Notes: generated by a model not told the origin, from the letters alone. Shown: positions 10,504 to 23,249, counted from the first letter of the stretch. The stretch is DNA of 46,944 nt from Pilatotrama ljubarskyi (GCA_022385805.1 MU277713.1:1-46944), one strand, 5' to 3'. Numbers and translations: made by a program.

Positions 10504-10564
<61 letters not shown>
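10504..10564. repeat. GA dinucleotide microsatellite
   Basis: An uninterrupted (AG)n run of about 30 units. Confidence 0.95.
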
Positions 10565-10568
<4 letters not shown>

Positions 10569-12500
10569 GTTTCAGGCGGCGGAGAGGCCGGGCCAGGCGC
10601 CTAGGAATTATAACTCACTCACTCACTCCGCAGTTTCTTCCTCCATAGTCCAATATCACGCTCAGCTCACCGACTCGTCTACGTTCGACCGGTCAGCATA
10701 TCGGAGCCTCGACTAGTAAGTCACTCGTCCCACCCATCTCTCCCTTTTCGCCTGCTCTGGTTTATAATGAACATAGTACGACGATGGAACCGCGCGCAAC
10801 CCGGCACGACACAACAGAACCCAATTCTAGATATCAGTAGCCTAGTGACAGGAGGCCAAAACCGCGGAGCAAACGATCCTCCCACCCAGCGGCAGCGGCT
10901 CGACCTGCACCGCGTCCCCGCCCGGTGAAGCCGGGCCCCAGCCCAGCTTGCGATCTCCTGTCACGCACAGACGTCTACACTCTGAGAACGACGTCCAGCG
11001 AGCAGACGAGGCTAGATGACCGCGACAACCTGAATGCCTTCGCTTCAGCGCTTCAAAATTATCGCGTGCCTCTGTGTGCTCAGTTGCGTAGGGGGTTGTA
11101 CGGTCCCATGGTGGCACGCCACAACTACAGTGTAAGCGGTAGCAGCAGCGTCTGCGCTCCAACTCGGTGAGTAGCTACTTATACACCATTGGTCAGGTGC
11201 AGGAGGTGTTGTCCGACCTAGGCGACGCCATAGCTCAGCATCCGTAAAGCTCTGCGCCGTGACTCCCTCCCATGTGTTTGCCCATCGTCCCAATATCGCG
11301 TCTGTATTGACGTACAATCGGCCCGGCCCAAACCTGATGGAGTAGACTACGAAAGCGTTATAGCCGTTTAATCGGCCACATTCGCTCCTAGCCACCAATC
11401 TGACCATCCCCACGTATTCATATGCGGTCAGCAATGCTGTAGCGATTCGTCCTTGTCTTCCACCTCGTCAGGCGACACTCGATACCGCGGATGTGCTTCG
11501 CTATCAAATCCATCTAGCGCCTGCGGAATTCCGCAAGTATGGGCCAGTCCCCCGCACCTCGGAACACAATCGGTGTTGGCCAATCTGTCAGTCGAAGGAC
11601 GACGTGGTCTCCGCAGTGGCACGGTCCGCGTGACCACTCGCCAAGTCTGGGCTCTGAGGAGTGAGTTGTTGTCCAACGGTACGGAAGCTCACGCTTCCTA
11701 GTAGCTCTCATGCGCTGTTACTCTGTATAGTAGCATTGTACAGCGCCTCTACTGTATTCTGTAAGTACACATGCCATGCATGGGGGAGCTACTGGGATGC
11801 AACTCAACTTCGCATGAATACAGCACTTCCTAACGAATGTTCACACCAAGTCAAACCGTCTCCTAGCCCTAGCAGATTACCTTGCCCACGACTGCTTGCA
11901 TCCCGGAGGCACAGAGTGCAAGTTAGGTGCAGAATGTGGTTGTGTTCGTGCGGAAGTGCGTCTCCAAGGTTCACGTATCATATACTGCGCGCTTACCCCT
12001 GCTGCCCAGTCCCTCCGACGTGCGAGGAAGGGGTCCAGCACAACATTGGGGAACATAAGCTGATTGGCGTCGAGGGAAAACACTTTGTTTACTGAGCACT
12101 TTCCTCCAACTTCTCTCGCCACCGGGCGCCGACCCTTTCGCGACAAACCTTGCGATGCCTCCTCGAGATCAGCGAAGCAGCGAGCACCATCACCGAGCGC
12201 AGGGCACGAAAGCAGAAAGCAGTTGCCCTGCAGACAACACCGTCTGCTGCCGTGTTCCTAAAACCCGGACTGCTCTCCCCGCACCCGCCAGCTTCGCGGA
12301 GCGACTCGTCGGCTTCGTCCGTCCGTCGGCCCCGGACGCTGGCTCGCCCACCCCACCCCGAGATTTACCTCGAGACCCCGTTTGGCAGCGCGTCGCCTCC
12401 AAATCGTCGGCATTGCGGATCTCTTCGATGCCGCACCTATCCTATTTTACTCCGGGTTATACGACTGTTTTGCATTGTACGGACGGCTCGCACATGCCTA
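10565..12500. other. Long gene-poor stretch
   Basis: The best frame is minus strand 11045-11434 (129 residues, start MLTAYEYVGMVRLV), which has no domain that I recognise and could be a chance frame. Other overlapping frames at 11428-12600 give Ser/Arg/Pro-rich shadows. No element ends were found before 12501. Confidence 0.35.
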
Positions 12501-12990
12501 CATCAGTACTTCTGCAAAAGTCTGAGAGGGTCTGACACAGACCTCTCAGACCACTCAGACCGGGTTTCAGACATATTCAGACACATCAGACGGTCAGAGC
12601 TCAGAGGTGGTCGGATGGCCGTTCAGACATGATGAGCTTCTGTGTTTTGCGACTCAAACTTCTTCGTGTGTATCACTGACTCATCCTATGTACCTTCACT
12701 ATGTATTACACAGCTATGTGATGTGTAACTAAACTGCTATCACTTCGTATTGTCCCCAAGTTGACACCTCCTGGATGAGCCTTTCTATGCTATTGGCAGC
12801 ACAATTCTTGTTCTAAAGAGCTTGTAATTAGTCATGAGGTTTGTCCTACATATTTACAACATACTTGACACCAAAAGACCCGATGAAAGGCTCCTGGGAA
12901 GCAGCAGAAGCAGGGCAGACAGGTCTGAAGGGTCTGAGTGAGATAAGCTCAGACGTGCCAGACGCTCAGAGATTTGCAAAAGTACTGATG
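12501..12990. mobile_element. 490-bp non-autonomous inverted-repeat element, copy B
   Basis: Reverse-orientation relative of the element at 1191-1683. It begins CATCAGTACTTCTGC and ends GCAAAAGTACTGATG, with TA on both flanks. The subterminal regions again repeat GTCTGA/TCAGAC. The internal sequence matches copy A along its length with scattered substitutions. Confidence 0.8.
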
Positions 12991-13950
12991 TATGCCCCAA
13001 GCCCTGCGCAGAAAATGCAGGAAGCACCCGACGACGCGGCTCTACAGCGGCGCCTTCGACCACCGCTCGCAGCCGGTGATAGCTTCTTCGTTCTCGTAGG
13101 TGTTTGTGATACAAGTAACCAATATCACCTCAGTGCAACCCCCGCGAGTCTGTCTTCGTCCTGGCTCTCATGCCAGAGTCCGCTGCAGCCCTCCCTGAGC
13201 CTCAACGTCCTGGGGGCAGCTGCCACAATGGTCGGACCATGCTGCCCTGGACCTTGTCCTCCACCCTCTACCTCCGCTGCTTCGCCTTACATGCCGCTTC
13301 CCCTTCCTTCCGCCCGGGAGGCCGACTTACATTCATCCACGAGAAGCAGCACAGGCGTGGTGCCGGCATGGTCCGGTCCCCAGTGTAGGCCAGCACCCGC
13401 GCGCTGCAAGGGGAAGAGCCGCGCGTGAGGAAGTTCAGACGCAGCGAGGAAGACCTGCAGTGGCACTTCGGCGGCCCAGATAGGACCGAGTGTGCGCAGA
13501 CCATGGCCAATCGGTCTGTGATGGGGCAAAGGAGCTGTTCATCCGGGGGAGAGAGCACCGGACGCGTTGGACGCAAAGAGCGTGGGCGGTGAGGGGCAGT
13601 GCGTGCTGTTGTTATAGCGCTGTTGCATGCCAATCTTCGCCTGCCCCTACACCCGCACGGGCCACACCGACTGCATGTCCGGCCTGCATGTACCTCATTC
13701 GGTCTGCACACCACTGGGCCCCGCGCAACGCTCTTATGGCTGTTCCTGTCCCCGGGGCCATCTCTTGCTGGTGTTCAATGCCCTCCTCTGTGCGCGGCCC
13801 GCGGGCCTGACGTCCTGCATGTATAGGAGGTCAACACCCTCACATAACAAGCCGTGGACAGCCGAGTGTGCGCTTGCCCTTGAGGTAGCTACTACACGCC
13901 CATCCCTCGCGCCCTTAACGCAGCTCCTAGTACCCGCAGCTGGCCCCCCA
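12991..13950. other. Degenerate coding-like sequence upstream of the RT relic
   Basis: Several overlapping Pro/Ser-rich plus-strand frames with no consistent reading. Probably the decayed 5' part of the retroelement that follows, but no endonuclease motif was identified. Confidence 0.3.
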
Positions 13951-13959
13951 AACCTGCGC

Positions 13960-16193
13960 AGCCGCTCGTTCAGGATCCCGCACCCCCCTCAACCTACCGG
14001 GAAGTCGCTACAGCTCTCTATCGGGCAGCCGAACCGTCCATCCGTGGAGACCACGCCGCTGAACTCGAAGAGCTGCGAAGGGCTGGCCTAGGGTCAGGCT
14101 ATGAGTTGGTATCGCTTCTGGGCTCTCGCCGCAACTTGGACTCTCTCATATATCCGCCCACTGACGATTTTCCCCCTGACGGACATCTGACGGCTCATGA
14201 GGTCGAAACCTCGCGCCGCCAAGATATCACGCTCGTTTCGAAGAGGTTCTTCAAACACTGAGTGAACCCAGTGAACCCACCCGCTGAGCGCATTTCAACC
14301 CGCTCGCGCACGTGGTCAACCGCGTCCCGTGTCCTCGCAAGCCTCCTAGTTCTACCTCCCGCCAATATAGATACCACAGCTAGCCAACACTTCTCGCGGC
14401 CCTTCTCTATCGAATGGATTGATGCTGTCAAGGACCGTATTCTACGTGATTGCAGGGGTGCTGTTCGCCATCTCGACGGGGTGGGATATGACGATATCCT
14501 AATAATCCCGTCGCAACAGGTCGCGGATCTATTCCAGTCCTGTCTCTCTGCAGGTGAGGCTCCCTCATCCTGGGGTCACGGCAATCCTGGCAACGAAGAA
14601 GGACGTCAGTGACCTGGAGGCCATGTAGAGTCTTCTGCCTAAGTCAATCACCCATCTCATTGACCGCCGGCTGCGCGAGTGGGTTGCCACGACCGGATGT
14701 CCACCTGATTCGCAAAGCGGCTCCCGCCCCGACCATAGCGACAACTATGCTTTTGTCCTCCCCAATGCAATCAAGACGGCCCGTGCTCCTGGACGCACTC
14801 TCTATGTCCTTCATGGACCTCCCGTCGATCGGCCCATGCCGACGTGACGCCGTGGACGAAGCTCGCATGCTGGAATACCTCGGACCGCTCCGCAACTGGC
14901 CGCGCATGCTCCATGGGCACTTCGATTATGTGGTATGCCACAATGGCGAACTCATGCAGACTATCTGCGCCCTCGCAGGCATCCTCATTGGCGATCCCGG
15001 ATCCCGATATTATGGGACATCTTCTCCGACTTCGACCTGCTCCGACATTCCGGTGAGTTTTGCATCGACGATGTCCACATCTTTCGGCTCGTACTTGCGT
15101 ACGATATGGTGTTCATCTGCCTCTCTGCGGAGGGCATGTGGCATACGCTGGCGCAGATGGAAGCGTACCGTGGCGCCTCCTTCCTTTGCATCAGCATTCC
15201 TATCACCCTGGCGGCGGCCTCCGGCCCTCTCCCTGACTCTCACACATGCGGTGCCCCTCTGCTCTGGGTTTTGCTGAGGCCACATTACCCTCTGCACCGC
15301 TGGCTATCTCTACGCTCCACTGCGAGTGAAAGAGCATGCTGCACCGCAAAACTCCGTACTCCCTAGAGTCCTACGTAGTAGCGATATGATTCGCCCTCGC
15401 ATGCACACTGTACAGCGCGCGTATTGACCCCCCGTGAAAGCCGGCTGTGAAGGAGCACCCATGCCCTCAAGCGCGTCCAGCTCACCTACCTGTGATGCGC
15501 TCCCCGCCTCGGCCTGCACTCACGACTAGCGCCACTCTTCAGCATACTGTCTCCGTTTCCTCTCATACCTGATTTGCGAGAACCCCGCCCTCTCTCTCGC
15601 TACCCTGCGCAGTGTGCACGCGTACCAGCACGCTGCAGCCCACCACCCGAGCTGCCGGGGGGTATACACCTCGCACTGCTCGGTCTCGCCCAGCTTCGAC
15701 CTTGTCACCTCGTTACTCGCAGACCTGACTGCTCCACTCGCGTACCGCGTTCTGCCTGCGTCAGTGCCCCTGGCCCTCATGCACGCGCGCCTCCACCACT
15801 CTGGTATAGACCACTGGATGAAGTCTGTGCTGCCCGGCCATGCCTCTCCCTCCCCTATCGCCGCCACCGTGAAGCTTTGACACGTCTTCCACATCAGAGC
15901 TTTCCTCGCGATGGAGGTCCTCCGCCATATGTGGCGGGCCCTCCCGCGGCATCAGCGCATCTGCCGCTTTACTCCCTTGCTCGATGGTGGAGGAAGAGGT
16001 TCATGTCCTCCTAGAATGCGATGCTCTGGAGCATCCTGCGCTGTGCAAACAGTTCTTCGCCTCCGCGCAACTCCTCATGCCGCCCCGTGACGCGCAAACT
16101 GCTCGCTCTCTTGCTGAGATACCTCACGCCTGCGTAGACTTTCCGCCCCTCTCTGTCCCGTCGAATGTTGCGCTCCAGGCCCTCCCGCGGTGA
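13960..16193 (+). pseudogene. Broken non-LTR-type reverse transcriptase
   Basis: Read across several frames, the sequence follows the order of a basidiomycete RT. An N-terminal helical part at about 13960-14270 is followed by FSIEWIDAVKDRI and HLDGVGYDDILII (about 14400-14520), then DRRLREWVATTG and NAIKTARAPGRTLYVL (about 14660-14810), GILIGDPGS (about 14980), and LAYDMVFICLSAEG (about 15095). A final segment EEEVHVLLECDA (about 15985) resembles the C-terminal Cys/His region of this group. Frameshifts and stops separate the pieces. The catalytic A-D-D of the palm appears as A-Y-D, so even a repaired frame would lack a catalytic aspartate. The assignment comes from recalled family motifs. Confidence 0.7.
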
Positions 16194-16199
16194 CGAGCG

Positions 16200-16821
16200 A
16201 ACTCGCATAGGATATGCCTCAATTGATGTGTCTGCTAGGCAAAGGTACACGATATCAGGTCCACTTGTCGGCAATGTCGGAGAAGTGACACCTGGCGTGT
16301 CTCTGTAGTAGTTCCGGCACGAGTACTGTGCCGCCGCATGAGTATTTTCCTCGTTTGTGTCTCGGTGGGATGTTTTGTACTCTAGCAGCTCATGAGTTAC
16401 GAGGGAGATTCACGACGATGGCTCGAGTCCCCCTTCTCCTCTTCCTCCTCACGGGCTCGCTCCCACCCTTATCCCGCCCTTCTCTGCCTCCGCACCCTCG
16501 TGTTCGCTGCCTGCCGTCGCTCTTCGCGCGCCCCAACTCCAATTGTATCACTGCATACCATCAGCTCTTCTAGCTCTCCCCCTCTGTTCCTCTCCTAGAA
16601 CTATGATGTCCCTCAGGTAATCTCGAACCGAGAACGTACTCATTCCGGTGGCCGCGATCGACTGATATATGAGGTGTCCTCGGTCGGGCAACCGCCCTTG
16701 ACGGTATGTATGAGAGGTCGATAGGCTTGTGCGCATACACAGCAAAGGACTGCACCATTGCGCCACGCACTACACCATTCGGACGAATGAAATGAGTCTA
16801 TGTCGATAGCAAAACAAGAGA
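16200..16821. other. Intergenic, no supported gene
   Basis: Short Ser/Pro-rich frames only. The 3' end of the minus-strand gene at 16822 borders it. Confidence 0.4.
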
Positions 16822-18250
16822 CTAGGCAGACATGGAGCATGTCAAGGAATCGTAAATATCACGAGACAGCTCATCCAGCACAGCCTCCAGCTGAACGTGT
16901 TGCTACCGACGACGATCATGAGTTACCGTATCAGGAGGACTATAGAGTTCTACACACCTGAAGCATGGCAGTGAACGCCTCATGGATCTCACGGGCGACT
17001 ATAGGAATCTCCGTGAAACATGTGGTGTCAAATACGCCAATAGGCGTATTGATGACAAGAGGGATGTGTTCGGCACAGATCACCAAATCCTTCTCACTAA
17101 ATGAGCGAGCTCGGCTGAACAGAGAGGATCGCTTACCCGATAGGCTCCGAAAATGCGATTCTGCTCCTCGATGTTGTGCAGCATATCTTGGTAGAGGGTC
17201 CTGCACTGTGCGAGTATGTTGCTATGATTCTGCGGAGGAACGCCATTGAGGTGGCGGTTCCAGGTCAACAAAGCGACCACCATGTTCGCGGCCACTCCAT
17301 CCTTGATCAGTTCACTGTCACGCATGGCATGACGAACAAGAACGGTCAGCTCTTTCACCACCCTGAGTCTTGCCTCACGTAAGACCGTCGAGGTGACACT
17401 ATCGAACATCTCGCGAAGTCGTTCCTAAGGAATGGAGGCCTCGTCATATGATTCCCTGAAAGAACCAAGTTCACTCACCTCTGGAGAAAGGATGATCTCG
17501 AGCATTGGCCTCATGTCCGCAAGCCGCCAACGAACTATATGCTCCTCTCCGGTGCACAGAGCTATAGTGCAACGAGCCCCGTCCAGTCGGGTCCGTAAGT
17601 GCTCCCGGTCGACCTCCAGAAGCTGGCAGTTCTGCGTTTCCCACAATTCAGCAACCTGCGGTACTTGAATCAGACTGTAGGTCAGGGATATCAGCTCGGA
17701 TACTCACCATAAGGAGTTTGCGGTGCAAGCCAGCACCTGAGCGCTTGATAGCATTGAAGGCGTCGTCGAGTGTCTCCCTCAGTCTGGAGGCTCTTGCCTT
17801 AGCAGCGGCCTGGTGGAGTTTCCACTTGGTGACCCGCGCATACTGTATGTGACTGTCCCTAGCGACCCACTGCAACCGGGGTATCCAGAGGCCGGGATTG
17901 TCAGTTCGCAGGCCGTAAAGCTGCTTGAATCTGCGAATATCGAAGCCTAGTGGGTATTACGGGTGATCGTAGGGATTCAGATGCACCCACCGGTTACGCC
18001 CATGGTCCATTTGCCCGCACAAAGCGAAGATGGCAGCGTGTAGTCCCTCCACTTCACGAAGTTGTGCGGCGAGGTCGTCATTGTCCGCCTGCGCTGTCAG
18101 CATGGCGGGTACCGCAGCGTCATCTGAGGTTCGCCGGACCACATCGATTAAGTCTGCCTCGTTCGCTACAGGAGCGTGGCCAACAGACTGATCGCACTCC
18201 GCGGTGACCTGGTTAGCCTCGCACCATGTGGGCGGAACGTGGGTCGACAT
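16822..18250 (-). CDS. Coiled-coil family protein, member 2, 386 residues, six exons
   Basis: Function unknown. Exons: 17998-18250, 17708-17946, 17479-17655, 17137-17424, 16958-17092, 16822-16890; total 1161 nt with all phases consistent. Exons 3, 4 and 5 (59, 96 and 45 codons) match in size the corresponding exons of members 1 and 4 (58/91/43 and 59/93/45), and introns 2-5 are phase 0. Intron 1 is phase 1 instead of phase 2, and the N-terminal exon is longer (84 codons, acidic, with ALLTAQAD-like helices), so the 5' end was remodelled. The protein is mostly helical with no catalytic motif. It is the most diverged complete member by eye. Confidence 0.75.
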
Positions 18251-19051
18251 TGCGTCTAGTCGAGAAGGTGATGCAGCACTTCCGCACGATTGTGCGAGGA
18301 TGTTAGTAGTAATGCAGTCCGACGTAGACTGATACTCGCTTGTCTTATAGGTATCGCGAAACTATACACTTTTCTTGAATTCCAAACAAGCATCTTTGCA
18401 GCCTTTGTCAACTTTCGTTGTACGCGCGAAACAAAGACAAAGGTGTTTCATGGCGTACCTGAGGTCTTTCTGAAGTGATGAACACTAGGTCCGCAGAAGT
18501 TTGATGGATTGTAAGCGTTGAGGCGCTCAAGACAAGACAGTCGCATTAGTAGTAGGCGATGCGGAAGTTCAGGTTGTACAACGTCGATTCTCATCTACAA
18601 AGGAGAGCGCCGGGGTTTATGCATATGCGCGGTGACTGCTGACATCGCAATTTCGAAATCAGACTACGACGGCCCCGGGCTCCATCAGAAGAAAGAGGGG
18701 TTTGTGCATGAATCAATCACCGATTGTGCATCGCAGACAGGCGGAATTGGGATCAGACGCGGGATGTGCTACGGGCGTGTCGCTCCGTTCCATCTCAGCA
18801 GTCCCGAGAGGATGATTTCAAGCTACGTGCAACCGCACCAGAACGGACAGGAAATAAGTCCATATAGCCTCCCTAGATGTCCCTCGAAAGTTAGCCTGGG
18901 TGGGGCGCTATCCCGCACAACCAGAGAGAGTGCGACTGCTCAATTCAGACATCGGCCAAGCGGAGCGTTCGCCACGCAGATGCACGACATCGGAGTCTTC
19001 TGAGCAATGTGAGAGTGCAACTGCACATTGCTATACCGATGTGCATGGCCA
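18251..19051. other. Intergenic, no supported gene
   Basis: A 161-residue plus-strand frame at 18518-19003 has mixed, low-complexity composition and no recognisable motif, so it was not accepted as a gene. Confidence 0.35.
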
Positions 19052-19270
19052 CTAAGCAATAGATGGCTGGGAACAGAAGAGGGGGGGGGGTTCAGCACTG
19101 CAATCCAGCATACGCCGTATGATCTCCATCGAGCGCGCAAGGACAGACTCGAGCTGGACAACCTCGAGCGACGGACAGTCATAGGAACCCGAGGACTGCT
19201 CGTGAAGGCCGAAGCGTGCACGCCTGAGGAGGATTCTTCTACTTGCTTCCTCAATTAACAAATCGGCGGC
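19052..19270 (-). pseudogene. Tail fragment of a coiled-coil family gene
   Basis: The minus-strand frame reads ADLLIEEASRRILL, then SLEVVQLESVLARSM, then a stop. This matches the exon 4/5 junction of the family (LLIDEAK then LDDLLAARSRYAKY in member 1). No upstream exons in frame were found, and the 3' part ends in a short tail that includes a run of 10 C (10 G at 19081-19090 on the plus strand). It is read as a truncated relic. Confidence 0.55.
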
Positions 19271-21034
19271 AATGACCGTGCGTTGTGACGACCTCGTTGC
19301 GTGATAACATCATGGTTCGAACGCGCGCGGGAGGATGATGAAGCTGCTCACCGTGCGCATGCCTACCCGCCGACGGAATATGGGCGCGAGTGAGTTCACG
19401 CATCCCTCACGCTGATTCCCAGTAAGCACGGAATGGCTACAAGTTTGCCCACCAACATGCCATGCGATACTGAGCTCCTGTCCCCCTGACGACGCCTAAA
19501 CGCGAACGATGCAAGCCTGTTGTGCTCCATGCAAGAGAACAAGGTACGAATGTGACGCTTTGAGGAGCTAAGAGCGTCGCAGCAGAAGGCTCAACGCCGT
19601 GCGAACAGTCACTGGATACACTCACAGCGCGAACGGCTAGAGACCCCGTAGTCATATAGCACCCTCGGTACTCGCAGGGTGGTAGCAAACGCTGATAATG
19701 GTCGGCCGTGTCAACGAAGAGCAACCGGCACATAGCCGATCGACAGATAGCGAGACTATTCAGTCGCCGGGCGTTCAAGAGAAGCGCTCCATGAAGAGGG
19801 GTAGAGCGCGACTCGGGCAGCTTGGCGGACGGAAGACGGCTGCAACATTTCGACGAGATATAATCGCTGCATGTTAATAGTCGTCGTCTGCGGACTGAAG
19901 AGCAACTGAAGCCTGGACGGATCGAGATTGACCCAATTGCTATCAATCTGCTAGACAAAGGCAAGTCATGGATGACAACGACATACCGATCGTTCCGTCG
20001 CAACGGTGTAAGCCTCGACTTCTGCACTCCGGACGGGTCGACGAGCGATGAGACGGCTGAAGGTGCGGGCTTACAGACCATTTACAGTGCTACAAGGCTC
20101 AGCAGGGCGATGCACAAACAGTAAAAGGAAGGCGGTCTACGGTGACAGGCAGAGGGACTAACGGCGGAGCATGAAGCACAGGCAGCACCAAGAGTTCTGT
20201 AGTCAGGGGTGAAGGATTCTGGCCTTAGCACGAGGCATGAGTCATGCAGGACGATGCCTGCGAGCGCAGGGATGAGTGTGCGCTCGACGGGTGATGACCA
20301 GGAGGCCTAGGAGCGTAGCGAAGAGGATGCCAACCAGTTGCGGAATGATAGACCGCGCGGGCCCGCGAGCGGGCATGTCTGTTTTGGCCACCTACCCAAA
20401 GCGGTAGGTTACTGTAACAGTCCCGATCCCAAAGGGAAGGTTGTTAGAATGCACACGAGAGAAGACAGGTTATACTGTAAGTCTGCGTCTCTGCTTTTGT
20501 GAACGCTGAAGACTCCCTACAAGATACAGGCTCTTCTATACCTACGATGATGTTCCTTGCGTAGGTGAAGATGAGCCAGGTACAGGTACAGAGCCGGAGG
20601 AAAGAGAACCAGAGACCTCGGAGTCTGGAAGAATGGACAAACGGAATAGGTAAGTCACGAAGGGTTACGCGTTACGCTCAGGCGTGCCTGCTACAGTCCC
20701 GGCGCCTATGTAGTGGCTCGTGCGTCCAAGCCTGCCCGAGCGAGTCGAAGGTGTCATATATGGCACTTGTGCAAACTGCCCCATTCGTACCAGCTAGCCC
20801 AGTATGCGTAGTGTAATCATAATGGTTTACTCTGCAGTACGGGACAACTCACTGGGCCGGTTTCCCGGTAAGTCTGCCAGCTGCGGACGGAGAACGGCCC
20901 ACAGTTCGAGCGCTTTTCCCAGTCACCGCGAATTCCTTCGCCGTTGGATTAGCAGACATGGTCCCCATGAACTCTATCCTTCTCGGCGCGCAGGGTGACG
21001 AGGGCAGCTCCCAAAGACATGTAAACGATCACGT
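19271..21034. other. Degenerate region without a supported gene
   Basis: A 214-residue minus-strand frame (19437-20081) is open but Ser/Leu/Arg-rich, with no domain that I recognise. At 20440-20465 a purine tract (AAAGGGAAGG) precedes TTGTTAGAATGC, which resembles a polypurine tract followed by an LTR start, but no second LTR or integrase/RNase H motif was found. It could be a decayed retroelement. Confidence 0.3.
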
Positions 21035-21443
21035 TGATAGGTATCCAGATTCTCAGGTCTGAGAGTGAATAGTGTGGCGAGAAGTTGTCTAGGAAAGCGC
21101 GGAGGATAGAGTAGTAGTGCAATAGGCAATAGGACCTATCAAGACCAGAAACCACGCGGAGTGCGAGAAATTGAGCGAGCCTGAAGCCAGCCACGACGTA
21201 GGATACGAGAGGCGCTAGTACGAGCGCGAGACGGGAGACGGGAGACGGTACTCGAGACGACGAGGGTGAGTCTGCGGGACAGACGCGGGCAGACTGTCTT
21301 TCGAGGCGGTCAAGTACAGGGCTATATACACGAGACCTGGGCTTAGAGAGCCGGACGCAAATGAGAGGCAGAACAAGAGAGCGGCGGGCGTCGTGGTGTC
21401 AAAATGCGGCGGCATGCTGTGCGCGACGCGCGAGTAGGCGGTC
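21035..21443 (-). mobile_element. Diverged third LTR-like copy
   Basis: On the minus strand the end reads CTATCAACGT after a stretch (21035-21120) that matches the 3' end of the LTR copies at 1927 and 32699 (TCGCCACACTATTCACTCTCAGACC-type sequence, then the shared ATCTATCA-like end). Further in, a GCGTCCGGCTCTCTAAGCCC block and pyrimidine-rich tracts follow in the same order as in those copies. The 5' boundary is uncertain; TGACCGCC at 21443 is a candidate start. Confidence 0.5.
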
Positions 21444-21898
21444 ACGTGGCTAAGTACTACCGTCGCGCGACTTTCTAAGGTGTTGTATCCGCTCGCGGTC
21501 AGTCAGCGCCACGCGCGCGAGGCCACACGATGGTGCCGCCTAGTACGAGCAGGCCGATTAGCTTTTAGAAAAGTCTATGCTAAGGTGCCGTACATAATCG
21601 CTTAGGAAACACGGTCGGAGCCCGCGCCCTGCAAGACCGACGCATATGCGCCGTACCCGCTCAGCGACGCGGACTCCCCGTGAGCGTCACGAGGCTCACG
21701 CTCTCATGCACTGTTGACTTTCCAAACTTCACTTTCGTGGCAGCAAGAGCCTCGAGCAGCCAAAGATTGAACTCGACTCTCAAACATCACATTGATGCAT
21801 ATACATTCCTAGATAATCGATGACGTGAATCTATCTAGCGTACCACCTGTGTAGCCACCCCCTACGCCCAGCACCGCTCCATTCGGGTACACAGCGGA
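21444..21898. other. Intergenic, no supported gene
   Basis: GC-rich to 21720, then mixed. No gene or element boundary was seen. Confidence 0.4.
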
Positions 21899-23166
21899 CT
21901 ACTCGCTGAGCCTGACGGGAGTTAGAAACTCGAAGAGTTCTGCCATTGGTCTCACTCTCCCGAGGGCACTATCGAAACCTTCCTCGAATTCACGCTGACA
22001 CTGCAACTGCGGCATTAGAACAGAACGGACACCGACGGCTGAATCTTACGCACCTCGTGCAGCTCTAGTACGCGACATTGAAGCCGAGTATGCATCTCCT
22101 TGGCCTGCATCAGATCTTCTATGGAGATACAACCTTCCTCCCCGTCAGGAAGGAAATGGGGAGCCTCCCTGGCTTGGTCCTGAAAGTTCTGTAGGACGTG
22201 GTTGAGCCGAGCTGAGGTGACGTTCCGAATGACATACCTTCACTTCCGTGATCAGAGTTGCTTGGAGTGATTGCTGCCCTAAGAGGTTGTTTCGCAACAT
22301 CTGCATCGACAATAGAGTGCCGAGCTGTACCTGAGGAGTGATCGAGCCCGAGGCCCACTCGGTGGATGCGGCATCAACCGCAGAAGAGATAACTTGGCAT
22401 GCGTGAATGTGTTCCTCGCTCATCAGAGCCAGTCTATCGCAGATCGCGTCGAAAACCTGACGCCTGACGAAGTCCATATCCACGTTCAGAAAAGCGATGG
22501 CACGCTCAAACTGATCCTAGGATTGTCATCAGAGGGAGGTAGTCACCGAGAATTTGGCCGTACCTTGGGTTGTGCCAAGTACCCAATGTACATCTTCAGA
22601 TTGCTGAAGACGGTGCAGAGCAGCTCCTTTCGCTCGTCGTTATCCGCCAGAATGCTGCGTAGATTGTCGAGTTCCGCAGTGAAGGAGGCCTGGCTCTCCT
22701 GTCCCATGTATGGTTGGATGCAGCCATAGTAAGCGATAATCTACGCACATTCTGTGAGGCACTCCCTGGACAAGTAGGCTGATTATGTACCTCATCTCTC
22801 TTCTGAGCGAGTCGACCGGATCGCGACGTGATATGCGCGAGGTCCTCACTTATAATAGAGGTATCCGTTAGTCGTGCCCAAGAGGCCAGGGCGCGCAACC
22901 GCTGTATGGTGTTGCCTCGACGCTTCATGTTCTCCGTCATCAGTTCAGCTAGCAGAGCTTCCTTCCACTCGTGCAAGTTTGGGCCATCTTGTGCGCCAAG
23001 GTCGCTAGTCTCGCGCCATGAGCCTCTATCATGAACCCAGCCGCAGGCTGCTAAGTCACCTTTTGACCTGCAGGTCGAGCATCATAACCAGCGACAGTAT
23101 ATCCTCCTTCACAGCGGAGAGCTGTTCGAACGGCGTGCGATGAAGGGTAGAGTTCTGCTGAGACAT
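21899..23166 (-). CDS. Coiled-coil family protein, member 4, 346 residues, six exons
   Basis: Function unknown. Exons: 23060-23166, 22791-23025, 22564-22740, 22238-22516, 22054-22188, 21899-22006; total 1041 nt. Intron 1 is phase 2 and introns 2-5 are phase 0, as in member 1. It aligns with member 1 across all six exons: DLAHITSRSGRLAQKRDE at the end of exon 2, a 59-codon exon 3, TLITEVK at the end of exon 4, and ISIEDLMQAKEM in exon 5. The start MSQQNSTLHRTPFEQL is short and polar, and the rest is helical. There are no catalytic or membrane motifs. It ends at TAG 21899-21901. Confidence 0.8.
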
Positions 23167-23249
23167 CGTGAGGTCGGCGAAGGTAGGAAGAGACGGATGA
23201 GGTGGTGGAGTCTCAATAGTGACGGTACTGGCCTGCACAGAGCATCCGG

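Noticed and set aside
18518..19003. 161-residue plus-strand frame
   Set aside because: Mixed composition, no motif, no supporting context.
19437..20081. 214-residue minus-strand frame
   Set aside because: Open, but Ser/Leu/Arg-biased, without motif, splice signals or paralogue in the window; not counted as a gene.
20440..20470. Purine tract followed by TTGTTAGAATGC, possible Copia-type 3' LTR start
   Set aside because: No matching LTR partner and no recognisable integrase or RNase H nearby.
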